Source: an uncultured Bacilli bacterium | GTDB taxonomy: Bacteria; Bacillota_I; Bacilli_A; RF39; UBA660 | Direction of reading: 5' to 3' | Length of the DNA: 23,810 bases | Assembly (NCBI GenBank): GCA_934097015.1 | Contig: CAKONF010000019.1 | Location: 1 to 23,810 of the forward strand | Shown: in pieces, positions 7,326 to 14,860 of the stretch | How the letters are laid out: each line of letters begins with the position of its first letter | How positions within the stretch are numbered: the stretch's first letter is position 1 | Program-made: the position numbers and the translations under genes | Notes under the pieces: model-generated | The model's database searches: none | Seen by the model: only the letters and a program-made list of their open reading frames with translations | What the model was told of the DNA's origin: nothing

Positions 7326-7784
7326 CTATTCTGTAAAATATACTTCATCCATTTTTTTCTTTAAATTTAATATTTTATCTTCTTTATTTTTTTCTTTATT
7401 AAATACATAATCAAATATAGATTTATTTCTAATATTCTTTATTTCTTTAACATAATCATATCCATTAAAAAATGCTACTATAACTATAGATAATTCTTTT
7501 ATTTTACTTCTATCTGATACTATTAAATTAATATTATTTATTATATTATCTTTTAAAGTACCTTCACCACTAATTAAACTTCTATCTAAATTTAATAAAC
7601 TAACTATTCTAGCATCTATTTCTATAATAATATTTTTATTATCATTATTATTAAATATATTTTTATCTATAGAAGCACTATAATATCCTAACAAAATACT
7701 ATATATTTTAATAATTTCTTTTTTCTTCTCTTCTAAATCTATTTTATCTAAATTATCTATCTTCATTTTTAACATTTTATACAT
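7326..7784 (-). CDS. hypothetical protein in the miaA operon
   Basis: No family is recognised for this 152-residue protein. It is Lys-, Asn- and Ile-rich with no membrane segment or cysteine motif. Its outline is helical at both ends: a Lys/Glu-rich N-terminus after DLEEKKKEIIKIYSILLGYY, a middle with DARIVSLLNLD, and a C-terminal stretch NKEDKILNLKKKMDEVYF that may form a coiled coil. The ATG at 7784 lies 2 nt after the miaA stop, and its Shine-Dalgarno (AGGAGAG) lies inside the last miaA codons. It is therefore cotranscribed and probably translationally coupled with miaA. Its position gives no functional hint beyond that. Confidence 0.75.
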   Translation of the reverse strand: MYKMLKMKIDNLDKIDLEEKKKEIIKIYSILLGYYSASIDKNIFNNNDNKNIIIEIDARIVSLLNLDRSLISGEGTLKDNIINNINLIVSDRSKIKELSIVIVAFFNGYDYVKEIKNIRNKSIFDYVFNKEKNKEDKILNLKKKMDEVYFTE

Positions 7785-7786
7785 AA

Positions 7787-8638
7787 CTACTCTCCTACAT
7801 AATTTATTACTTCATTTACAGTATTATCAAAATTATTAAAATCCACATCAAACCATTTAACATCCATTTGATTATTAAACCAAGTATATTGCCTTTTTGC
7901 ATAATGTCTACTTCTTGTTTTTATTAATTCTATTGCTTCATCTAAACTAATCTCACCATCATAATATGAGTATAATTCTTTATACCCTATACCAGTCATA
8001 ATTGATTTACTTCTAATATTTTTATCATACAAGGACTTTACTTCATCTAATAGTCCTTCTTTTATCATTAAATCTACTCTTTTATTTATTTTATCATATA
8101 AAACACTTCTATCAGTTGTTAATCCAATAAATTTAACATCATATAACAATTTATCTTTATCTTTAAAACCTTCATTTCTATTTAAAAATCTTATCATTCT
8201 TTTTCTATTATTAATATGTATATCACTATTTTTATCTTTATCTAAAACTAATTTATATAACTCTTCATTAGTTAAACTATCATACATATTATTTTTACTA
8301 TCTTCCTCTAAAAAAACATAATTATATAATCCTGCTTTAATATAAAGACCTGTACCACCAACAATTATAATATTTCTATCTTTATACTTATCAAGTAATT
8401 TTCTTAAATCATTTTGATAATCATAAACTGTATACATGTCATTTACTTCTTTTATATCAAATAAAAAATGTTCTATTCCTTCTTTTTCTTCTTCTTTTAT
8501 TTTTGCTGTTCCTATATTTAATTCTTTGTATACTTGCATTGAATCTGCATTTATAATAATACCATTATAATGTTTAGCAAGTTCTATACTTAATTTGGTT
8601 TTCCCTACTCCAGTAGGTCCAAGAACACATAAAATCAT
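7787..8638 (-). CDS. miaA: tRNA dimethylallyltransferase
   Basis: MiaA transfers a dimethylallyl group to N6 of A37 in tRNAs that read codons beginning with U. With the start at 8638 the protein has 283 residues. It shows the P-loop GPTGVGKT (7-14), the family motif INADSMQVYKELNIGTAK, then VGGTGLYIKAGLY, and the C-terminal GIGYKELYSYYDGE and RSRHYAKRQYTWF. The ATG at 8638 was preferred over an upstream codon because GGTGGT precedes it. It heads a two-gene unit with the unknown gene at 7326-7784. Its promoter overlaps the terminator of the TasA-like gene. Confidence 0.96.
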   Translation of the reverse strand: MILCVLGPTGVGKTKLSIELAKHYNGIIINADSMQVYKELNIGTAKIKEEEKEGIEHFLFDIKEVNDMYTVYDYQNDLRKLLDKYKDRNIIIVGGTGLYIKAGLYNYVFLEEDSKNNMYDSLTNEELYKLVLDKDKNSDIHINNRKRMIRFLNRNEGFKDKDKLLYDVKFIGLTTDRSVLYDKINKRVDLMIKEGLLDEVKSLYDKNIRSKSIMTGIGYKELYSYYDGEISLDEAIELIKTRSRHYAKRQYTWFNNQMDVKWFDVDFNNFDNTVNEVINYVGE

Positions 8639-8656
8639 TATTACCACCACAAAAAT

Positions 8657-8684
8657 ATTATACAAAAAAAATAGGAATAATCAA
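8657..8684 (-). promoter_or_regulatory. promoter of miaA, nested in the upstream terminator
   Basis: Minus strand TTGATT (8684-8679), 16-nt spacer, TATAAT (8662-8657). The -35 box spans the loop and 3' arm of the terminator at 8664-8697, and the spacer carries its U-tract. Confidence 0.55.
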
Positions 8685-8697
8685 GTACTATTCCTAT
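8664..8697 (-). terminator. intrinsic terminator of the TasA-like gene
   Basis: Minus strand ATAGGAATA (8697-8689) pairs with TATTCCTAT (8679-8671) around a 9-nt loop and is followed by seven T. It includes the stop codon at 8696-8694. Confidence 0.75.
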
Positions 8698-10082
8698 CTA
8701 TCATAAGCATAATCTACATCACTTATATTAGTATCATTAAAATCAATAAATATATTTCTATCAACTAATCTATCAATATCATATACTTGAATATTTTCAT
8801 ACACTTCATTATCTAATAAACTTAGTACACCATCTTCACTTTTAATACGTCTAACAACTTTTTTATTCATATAATCAATATAATCACATTTATCATCTAA
8901 ACATCTTAATGGTTCGCGTAAATATAATCTGTATGTTGTTTCAATATATGGTGAATAACTAGTCATTTTATCACCTTTTTCAATTTGAAAACTATTTAAA
9001 TCAATAGCAATTTTATTATTATTCAATCTAAATGTTATCTTATCGACATCTTCTTTTGGTGTAAATGTAATAAATGATCTAACTTTCTTATTCAATTCTA
9101 AAGTTTCTATTACTTTATTATAATTAAAATATGTTTCTGTACTATTATATCCAACAGCAATTTGTATTTTCTTATTATATTTACCAACTTCTAAAAGAGT
9201 TGTATCAAATGAAAATGTATAAGTATTACCAGCTTTTAACTTCTTATTATTAATCATAATACCAATTTGTCCTGCAGACCAAACAGCAGCTTGTACTCCT
9301 TCATTTCCCATCACAGTAATTACATTATTATCAAAACTATATTCACTATAATTAGCTTTAGCAATATTTAAAGACTCAGTATCATTAACATTAAACATAT
9401 TTTTTAAAGTTAATTTCAAATCAACACTATACATACCATTAAATCTACTTTCATCATCAACTACAAGTGTTCCTAAACTCTTAGTTTCCTTTCCATCAGT
9501 TAAAATAGTTTTTCCATATATATTTAATTTTGTATAATTTTTTTCACTATCTCTAATATTAACCTTTGCTTCAATATTTTTATTCATATCAATTGATTGA
9601 TCTACATTAGTTTCATTATAATTTAATTTTAAAGTATATGTATGAACTTCTCCCACAGAAATTTTATTAGTAGCAATAGGGTTATCGTATAAAGGAAAAA
9701 CACCCTCAAAACTATTACATGTACCTTTATTACTTTCACAAGTAATTGTATACGTCATATCATCAAAATTATATAAATTATTTACAACATTTTCTAATAA
9801 TACGTCATAATGTTCTATATCACCATCACCAGTATTTTCTACCGTGAATATTTTTTCTTTTATATCATCACCAGGTTCTATATTTTCAACCTTTATATTA
9901 CCATTACCATTAGCATACGTTAATTCTAATTTACCAGCAGAAACCCCTACACTTTTGTCATTTTCATTACCCTTAACTTTTGCAGTAAAATATGCATATG
10001 TTATACCAAATAATGCAATAATAAGAAGCAACATAGCTATCATACTAGTAATTAAACGTCTTTTTAAATCGCTTACTTGCAT
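8694..10082 (-). CDS. TasA/camelysin-like secreted protein with extra C-terminal region
   Basis: With the start at 10082 the protein has 462 residues. The N-terminus has KRR followed by a hydrophobic segment (10-28) ending ITYAYFTA, the form of SipW-dependent signal peptides of TasA and camelysin. The next region, about 42-180, matches their beta domain: VGVSAGKLELTY, IEPGDDIKEKIFTVENTGDG and a conserved polar-aliphatic pattern. The remainder is a beta-rich region with TFTPKEDVDKITFRLNNN and QIEKGDKMTSYSPY, reminiscent of carbohydrate-binding jelly-roll modules, then an ending with YLREPLRCLDDKCDYIDYMN. TasA forms matrix fibres; the role here is inferred only as secreted and extracellular. 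The ATG at 10082 is chosen because GTAGGT precedes it and the predicted transcript begins near 10101. No SipW-type peptidase is nearby. Confidence 0.75.
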   Translation of the reverse strand: MQVSDLKRRLITSMIAMLLLIIALFGITYAYFTAKVKGNENDKSVGVSAGKLELTYANGNGNIKVENIEPGDDIKEKIFTVENTGDGDIEHYDVLLENVVNNLYNFDDMTYTITCESNKGTCNSFEGVFPLYDNPIATNKISVGEVHTYTLKLNYNETNVDQSIDMNKNIEAKVNIRDSEKNYTKLNIYGKTILTDGKETKSLGTLVVDDESRFNGMYSVDLKLTLKNMFNVNDTESLNIAKANYSEYSFDNNVITVMGNEGVQAAVWSAGQIGIMINNKKLKAGNTYTFSFDTTLLEVGKYNKKIQIAVGYNSTETYFNYNKVIETLELNKKVRSFITFTPKEDVDKITFRLNNNKIAIDLNSFQIEKGDKMTSYSPYIETTYRLYLREPLRCLDDKCDYIDYMNKKVVRRIKSEDGVLSLLDNEVYENIQVYDIDRLVDRNIFIDFNDTNISDVDYAYDR

Positions 10083-10107
10083 AACATTACCTACTTTCAT
10101 ATAATTA

Positions 10108-10136
10108 ATTTTATAATATATTTTAAAATTTTTCAA
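10108..10136 (-). promoter_or_regulatory. promoter of the TasA-like gene
   Basis: Minus strand TTGAAA (10136-10131), 17-nt spacer, TAAAAT (10113-10108). The predicted start near 10101 excludes upstream in-frame ATGs and supports translation from 10082. Confidence 0.5.
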
Positions 10137-10154
10137 TAAATTTAAATAAAAAAA

Positions 10155-10183
10155 TTGACAAATATACATCTTTATAGTAAAAT
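10155..10183 (+). promoter_or_regulatory. promoter of tRNA-Ser
   Basis: TTGACA (10155-10160), 17-nt spacer, TAAAAT (10178-10183); the start would be near 10190, 9 nt before the mature tRNA end. The -35 box is a perfect consensus. Confidence 0.75.
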
Positions 10184-10198
10184 TTATTTATCGGGCAT

Positions 10199-10289
10199 GG
10201 AGTAGTACTCAAGAGGCTGAAGAGGCGCCCCTGCTAAGGGTGTAGGTCGGGCAACTGGCGCGAGAGTTCAAATCTCTCCTACTCCGCCA
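10199..10289 (+). tRNA. tRNA-Ser (anticodon GCU)
   Basis: The cloverleaf is complete. The acceptor stem GGAGTAG/CTACTCC (10199-10205, 10279-10285) is followed by discriminator G and encoded CCA. The D arm has CTC/GAG. The anticodon stem CGCCC/GGGTG (10226-10230, 10238-10242) carries anticodon GCT at 10233-10235. The long variable arm GTCGG/CTGGC with loop GCAA is typical of class II tRNA-Ser. The T arm is GAGAG/CTCTC with TTCAAAT. It reads AGC and AGU codons. The encoded CCA and strong promoter indicate a functional single gene. Confidence 0.98.
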
Positions 10290-10302
10290 TTAAAAAAAAT
10301 AA

Positions 10303-10335
10303 AATCTAACAAAATTAATTGTTAGGTTTTTTTAT
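10303..10335 (+). terminator. bidirectional terminator between tRNA-Ser and the 10315 gene
   Basis: AATCTAAC (10303-10310) pairs with GTTAGGTT (10321-10328; one G-T) around a 10-nt A/T loop, followed by TTTTT. On the minus strand the same stem is followed by ATTTTATTTTTTTTAA, so it can end both the tRNA transcript and the convergent operon, whose stop codon it contains. Confidence 0.75.
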
Positions 10336-11232
10336 ATATTTTAAAATATTTTTATCTTTCAAATATTCTTCTAATCCTATTTTTTTATAATCTCCACCAT
10401 CAACTTCAAATAGATTAATATATTTCATTAACGGTTCTATACTATTACTATAAAATAAACTTTTGAAATTAGATTTAACAATCAAATAACCTTTTTTATC
10501 GTAATCACTTTTTCTATAAAGTCTAACTTCATTAGTATCAACATCATAAAATACAGGTACACTATTCATAGTTAAATCTCTTAAAATACCATAGCTACTA
10601 TTACTTATATCATATATTCTACTACTGTCAATACTATCTATTATAAATAGTTTTCCATTATCTATAGCATATGTATATTCATCAATTACTTCTAATCTAG
10701 TAATATCATCTTTATACTTATTTAATATTGATTTATTTAAAGTATAAAAATACATATCACAAAATACATCTTTTTGTTTCAAATTTAATCTTGTTTCATT
10801 AATATTTCTTTTACTTATAAAATTTTCTTCTAAATCAATAGTATAATACTTTTTATCTTTATTTAATATAACTATTCTTCCATCATTTAATTCTTTTAAG
10901 GATAACATACCAAACATATTATAATTAATTAAACTTAAATATTTATCTTTTACTTCCTCATAAGTATTATCTTCAATATTTTCAAATTTTTTTACTCTAA
11001 ACAAATATTTATCAATTTCACTTTCTTTTATTTTTAAAGCAATAAAAACAGCACTATTTTTTCCAATTGTCTCATAATTTTCTAAAATATATTTTCTATC
11101 TTCAGAAAATAATTTTAATGGAAAAAAGTTGAACTCACCCTCACTATATTTTTTAACAACAACTAATTTTTCTTCATCAATATTTTCTTTCTCTTTTTTA
11201 CTTAAATCTTTGTAAGCAACTAAATATTCCAT
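10315..11232 (-). CDS. hypothetical protein downstream of YlbL
   Basis: I do not recognise this 305-residue protein. It has no signal peptide or membrane segment and only one cysteine. It alternates short charged strands with repeated NDGRIVILNKDKKYYTIDLE- and NGKLFIIDSIDSSRIYDIS-like units (about 118-215). That resembles a beta-propeller or other repeated beta-sheet protein, but it is too irregular to name a fold. The start ATG at 11232 follows AGGAGGG and lies 11 nt after the stop of the YlbL-like gene, so the two are surely cotranscribed. The terminator at 10303-10335 overlaps its last codons. Confidence 0.75.
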   Translation of the reverse strand: MEYLVAYKDLSKKEKENIDEEKLVVVKKYSEGEFNFFPLKLFSEDRKYILENYETIGKNSAVFIALKIKESEIDKYLFRVKKFENIEDNTYEEVKDKYLSLINYNMFGMLSLKELNDGRIVILNKDKKYYTIDLEENFISKRNINETRLNLKQKDVFCDMYFYTLNKSILNKYKDDITRLEVIDEYTYAIDNGKLFIIDSIDSSRIYDISNSSYGILRDLTMNSVPVFYDVDTNEVRLYRKSDYDKKGYLIVKSNFKSLFYSNSIEPLMKYINLFEVDGGDYKKIGLEEYLKDKNILKYIKKPNN

Positions 11233-11243
11233 TTAAAACCCTC

Positions 11244-12245
11244 CTATTTATTTAAATATTCTATTCCCTCTTCAAATGTATTTATACTAACTAATTCGAT
11301 ATCTAAATTATGTTTCTTTTTATATTCTAATGCTTCTTCATAATTGTCTTTTGGAACTAACATTATATCAGCTCCATTTTTATAAGCACCAGCAAGTTTA
11401 TAAACAACTCCACCAATTTCACCAACATTACCTTCACTATCAATAGTTCCAGTGCCTGCAATAATTTTTCCTTTTGTAATATCATCTTTAGTAATTGCAT
11501 TATATATTGCAAGAGCAGTCATAAAACCACCACTAGAACCAGACTCACTTGCTTTACTTTTAACTGATACATTTACATCACTATCATATTCGTTAATAAC
11601 AGCAGAAGTTAAACCTACTTTAGCTTGCCCATTCATTTCTATTAATTCAGCATAACACTTAATATTCTTACCATTACGAACTACATCAAATGTTATTTTA
11701 TCCCCAACACTTTTATTAGTAATATATTCTTGCATTTCACTAAATGTTGTAAATTCTATATTATCATATTTTATAATATTGTCAAATAATTTCAAATCAG
11801 TTTTAGCTTTTTCATAAATATAAGTTATATAATTATTACTTTTCTTAATAGAATAATCAACACCAGCAGAGTTATATGCAACCATATAAGCATTAGATAT
11901 ACTTTCTAATAAATAATATTTATCTATCTTAATAGTCTCATCTATATCACCATCATAAGTAATATCATCATTACTAACTATATCCCAAGTAGGTATAACT
12001 TTAGCTAACAAATAAGTTGGTATTGTTCCCTTAACTAACCTAACATAAGTCATATTAATACTTCCCTTACTTTTATTAATATCACTTTTACTTTCTATTC
12101 TATTATCTAAATTAATTAATCCACCAGGACTATATATACTAAAATCTAATTTAAAATTAAATAATAAATATATAAAAACTAATATAAGTATACCCTTATA
12201 ATTTTCTTTAAAAAACTTTTTTATTTTATCAAATATTCTTTTCAT
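11244..12245 (-). CDS. ylbL: YlbL-type PDZ/Lon-like membrane protease
   Basis: This 333-residue protein is a membrane-anchored serine protease of the S16 (Lon) type. Residues 17-32 are a transmembrane anchor followed by IYSPGGLINLDNRI. A PDZ-like region spans about 152-200. The Lon proteolytic domain (215-333) has GSSGG with catalytic Ser at about 238, GTGTIDSEGNVGEIGGV, and catalytic Lys at about 283 in GGVVYK, followed by GADIMLVPKDN. There is no AAA+ ATPase domain. In Bacillus YlbL lies beside YlbJ; here ylbJ is divergent next door, which supports the assignment. AGGTGATGAG precedes the ATG at 12245. Its substrate cannot be inferred. Confidence 0.9.
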   Translation of the reverse strand: MKRIFDKIKKFFKENYKGILILVFIYLLFNFKLDFSIYSPGGLINLDNRIESKSDINKSKGSINMTYVRLVKGTIPTYLLAKVIPTWDIVSNDDITYDGDIDETIKIDKYYLLESISNAYMVAYNSAGVDYSIKKSNNYITYIYEKAKTDLKLFDNIIKYDNIEFTTFSEMQEYITNKSVGDKITFDVVRNGKNIKCYAELIEMNGQAKVGLTSAVINEYDSDVNVSVKSKASESGSSGGFMTALAIYNAITKDDITKGKIIAGTGTIDSEGNVGEIGGVVYKLAGAYKNGADIMLVPKDNYEEALEYKKKHNLDIELVSINTFEEGIEYLNK

Positions 12246-12261
12246 ATCTCATCACCTAACT

Positions 12262-12270
12262 ATTATATCA
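12262..12270 (-). promoter_or_regulatory. extended -10 promoter of ylbL operon
   Basis: Minus strand TGATATAAT with TATAAT at 12267-12262, preceded by TATTA exactly as in the ORF6N promoter at 4982-4990. No clear -35 box. Confidence 0.45.
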
Positions 12271-12313
12271 TAATACTCATGAATTTTTTAAGAATAAATA
12301 AATATATTTTATT

Positions 12314-13189
12314 ATGAAAAATAAATTAACAAAACTAACAATAATTATTTTCTTCATACTAATATTTATTAAAAAAGATATAATGTATTACACTATATAT
12401 AATACTGTTATTTTATGGTTTAAAAATATAGTACCAAATCTATTACCTATGTTTATTACAACAAGTCTAATTATAGAATCTAATTTAATTATTAATATAT
12501 GTAATATATTTGGTAAATTATTTAATAAAATATTTAAGTGTTCTAATTATGGTATATTTATATATTTTCTAAGTTTATTTACAGGTAGTCCATCAAATGC
12601 TAAATATATAAATGATTTAGTAAATAATAATTTAATATCAAATACTTTATCAGATAAATTATTACTATTTACTTCTAATTATAATATTTTATTAATATAT
12701 AGTTTACTTTCACTATATTTAAATAAATCTATATCTATTAAAATAATAACTATAATAATTATTTCTAATATTGTAGTGGGTCTAATATTTAGAAATATAA
12801 ATTATATAGATTTAAAAACAAATTATATTAAAAGAAAAATAAATATATCTAAAATTATAAAAGATACAATAGATACTTTATTAATGATATTAGGTACTTT
12901 AATATTTTTTAATATTATAATTAATCTTTTACCAATAAAAAATATGTTATTAAAAAATATATTAAATGGATTCTTAGAAATAACTACTGGATTAAAGGGA
13001 TTAGAATATCTAAATATAAGTACAAATATTAAAATATTATTAAGTACAGTATATTTATCTTTTGGAGGATTATCTATTCATACACAAATAAAAAGTATCT
13101 TACCAGATACTAATTATACTTTATTTTTAAAATCAAGATTGTATGCAGTTATTATTTCAGTTATTCTACTCACCTTTTTTATAATATGA
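12314..13189 (+). CDS. ylbJ: YlbJ-like integral membrane protein
   Basis: The 291-residue protein is strongly hydrophobic with about eight membrane segments spread over its length. Family features are the early WFKNIVPNLLPMF segment, the conserved LFTGSPSNAKYINDL loop, and the late FGGLSIHTQIKSIL segment. In Bacillus subtilis YlbJ is a sporulation membrane protein needed for cortex formation, and it has Gate-type (nucleoside transporter-like) halves. No Shine-Dalgarno is seen before the ATG at 12314, which lies in an A/T tract, so the exact start is less certain. Divergence from ylbL mirrors their neighbourhood in Bacillus. Its 3' end overlaps the convergent pseudopilin gene by 24 bp. Presence here does not by itself show that the organism sporulates. 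Confidence 0.8.
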   Translation: MKNKLTKLTIIIFFILIFIKKDIMYYTIYNTVILWFKNIVPNLLPMFITTSLIIESNLIINICNIFGKLFNKIFKCSNYGIFIYFLSLFTGSPSNAKYINDLVNNNLISNTLSDKLLLFTSNYNILLIYSLLSLYLNKSISIKIITIIIISNIVVGLIFRNINYIDLKTNYIKRKINISKIIKDTIDTLLMILGTLIFFNIIINLLPIKNMLLKNILNGFLEITTGLKGLEYLNISTNIKILLSTVYLSFGGLSIHTQIKSILPDTNYTLFLKSRLYAVIISVILLTFFII

Positions 13190-13804
13190 AATTAATATAG
13201 AATAATCTTTTCCATCACTACCTATTATTGGTATTTCAATTTTGTGAAAAATATTATTTCCTAATCTCATTTCTCCTGTAATTGGCACGTTAGTTGTATC
13301 AGTTGTATTATCTGAATTACTATATTTTATTTTAAATTCATCTTTTATTTTCCCATCTTTTACATTATATTTTTCAAATTTAGGAAGTAATCTAGTTGCT
13401 TTCGTATCACCATGAATATATGAAATTACATAAGATTTTTTATTTTTATAATAATATATTCCTAAGTAAGCCATATTGTCATTTCCAAAATCAAAACTTA
13501 TACATTCATTTGCTTTCTCTTCATCTTTTAAAGAATTTTTATAATCATCAGTATCATATACAGTATAAAATTTTCCTATTTCACATGTATTTATATTTAA
13601 TTCAGTAGTTGCTTTATCCAAATCTTCTTCTATATTTTTTAACATTAAAGCTTTATTAATTAAATAGTCAGAATTAATACTTGCTTCATCATTCATATCT
13701 TTCACATCAACTAATAAACTAAACAAAAATATAAGTACTATAGAAATTAATGCTATAGAAATAATTATTTCAACTAATGTCATACCTTTCTTATTTAGTT
13801 CCAT
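13166..13804 (-). CDS. type IV pilin-like protein with prepilin signal (third gene)
   Basis: With the start at 13804 the protein has 212 residues. The leader MELNKKG is followed by MTLVEIIISIALISIV: the prepilin peptidase cleavage site lies after Gly7, Glu is at position +5 of the mature protein, and a hydrophobic helix follows. The mature part is soluble and charged with two cysteines (NTCEIGKF, NECISFDF). The ATG at 13804 overlaps the previous stop as TAATG and is preceded by GGAG, so translation is coupled. It belongs with the two genes before it. Such minor pilins build type IV pilus or competence pseudopilus tips; no assembly ATPase, platform protein or prepilin peptidase is seen in the window. 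Confidence 0.85.
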   Translation of the reverse strand: MELNKKGMTLVEIIISIALISIVLIFLFSLLVDVKDMNDEASINSDYLINKALMLKNIEEDLDKATTELNINTCEIGKFYTVYDTDDYKNSLKDEEKANECISFDFGNDNMAYLGIYYYKNKKSYVISYIHGDTKATRLLPKFEKYNVKDGKIKDEFKIKYSNSDNTTDTTNVPITGEMRLGNNIFHKIEIPIIGSDGKDYSILISYYKKGE

Positions 13805-14382
13805 TAATCCCACTCCAAACTAGATATGTAAGTTTCGTACAAAATAGGACATTTCCCATTCTCTTTCATAGCATCACTACACGTCATCCTAATATCTTCA
13901 TTATTTGTATCTTTAGCTGGCCTTTTATACTCAACAATCAATAATTTATCTTGATCTCTAACATCTAACTTTTTTATATAATCTATCATATATGCATCAA
14001 AAAGTGATGAATTTTTTTTAGTATCATCCATTTTTACATCAAATTTATTTATGTTAGTTAATAAATATATTTTTTCTATATTATATAGTTTTTTTATATT
14101 TTTAAAATCATCACTTGCAGATGATAAATCACTTATATTTTGATTCTTACACATATCTCCATCTGGTTCACTACATAAGTTGCCTACTAATTCTATATTT
14201 TGATCTTGCATATAACCTTTTATATACTTGGTCATATAAATATATTCACTAGTATCATATTTATTTTCGGTACGTAGTTTTGATAATATTTTATTATAGG
14301 AAGAAAATATAGTAAGAAGAGCAACAGATACTACAACAATAACTACTATAGTTTCCATTAATACAAAACCTTTTTTATTCAT
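13804..14382 (-). CDS. type IV pilin-like protein with prepilin signal (second gene)
   Basis: The 192-residue protein starts MNKKG, then FVLMETIVVIVVVSVALL. Cleavage is expected after Gly5 and mature Glu5 is present (F-V-L-M-E). The soluble part has two cysteine pairs, in NLCSEPDGDMC (about 68-78) and MTCSDAMKENGKCP (about 166-179), so disulfides are likely after export. The ATG at 14382 overlaps the upstream stop as TGATG, and GGGGGTGGAG precedes it; a GTG one codon earlier is less likely. It is the middle gene of the pseudopilin operon. The family beyond the N-terminal methylation motif is not recognised. Confidence 0.85.
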   Translation of the reverse strand: MNKKGFVLMETIVVIVVVSVALLTIFSSYNKILSKLRTENKYDTSEYIYMTKYIKGYMQDQNIELVGNLCSEPDGDMCKNQNISDLSSASDDFKNIKKLYNIEKIYLLTNINKFDVKMDDTKKNSSLFDAYMIDYIKKLDVRDQDKLLIVEYKRPAKDTNNEDIRMTCSDAMKENGKCPILYETYISSLEWD

Positions 14383-14783
14383 CACTCCACCCCCGAAATA
14401 TTTATTGTATTATCCGAAACATTACCATTTTTTACAATCTTTAATCTTTTTCCAGTAATATCTAAACCAGAGGTACTACTGCAATCTTCACCACTACTGA
14501 GATACAATTCATCTTTACCAGTTGTATCTACTTTGTATGAAATAGAACAAATATAGTATAATCCGTTAAAATCATTAATATTTTCAACAAAATATAATTT
14601 ATCTCCAACTTCAAAATCCTGTATACCCATACTATTATTTATATCTTCTTTTATACCCTTTTCTATTGTATTTAATAATACTTTATTTTGTAAATAATCC
14701 GCTATTATTGTTAGAAAAAGAGTAATAAATATTAGAAAAAAAGAATAAATTAAACTTGTTGCAATAAAACCTTTATTATTCAT
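14382..14783 (-). CDS. pilin-like protein, atypical signal (first gene)
   Basis: The 133-residue protein begins MNNKG, then FIATSLIYSFFLIFITLFLT. This has the Lys-Gly/Phe cleavage site and hydrophobic helix of a prepilin, but Ser replaces Glu at mature position 5. The soluble part is short with two cysteines (YYICS, about 79; GEDCSS, about 100). GAGTG precedes the ATG at 14783. It is the first gene of a three-gene operon whose other two members have ordinary type IV signals, which supports reading this as a divergent minor pilin. Alternatively it is a plain single-pass membrane protein. Confidence 0.7.
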   Translation of the reverse strand: MNNKGFIATSLIYSFFLIFITLFLTIIADYLQNKVLLNTIEKGIKEDINNSMGIQDFEVGDKLYFVENINDFNGLYYICSISYKVDTTGKDELYLSSGEDCSSTSGLDITGKRLKIVKNGNVSDNTINISGVE

Positions 14784-14809
14784 ATAATCACTCTACTTTA
14801 CATAATTTA

Positions 14810-14838
14810 AGTATATAATAAAAGCAAATAATTTACAA
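14810..14838 (-). promoter_or_regulatory. promoter of the pseudopilin operon, nested in a terminator
   Basis: Minus strand TTGTAA (14838-14833), 17-nt spacer, TATACT (14815-14810). The -35 box occupies the loop of the hairpin at 14821-14854 and the spacer is its 3' arm. Confidence 0.5.
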
Positions 14839-14854
14839 TAATATTATTTGCTTT
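14821..14854 (-). terminator. hairpin terminator of the PD-(D/E)XK gene
   Basis: A 12-bp stem pairs AAAGCAAATAAT (14854-14843 on the minus strand) with ATTATTTGCTTT (14832-14821) around a 10-nt loop. The following TATTATATAC is only moderately T-rich, so termination strength is uncertain. Confidence 0.55.
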
Positions 14855-14860
14855 AAACAA

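Noticed and set aside
9844..10104. Plus-strand frame of 86 codons
   Set aside because: It is antisense to the TasA-like gene's signal region; the hydrophobic appearance comes from the complementary strand.
11452..11655. Plus-strand frame of 67 codons
   Set aside because: It is antisense to the catalytic domain of the YlbL protease.
13396..13608. Plus-strand frame of 70 codons
   Set aside because: It is antisense to the third pseudopilin gene and has no ribosome site.
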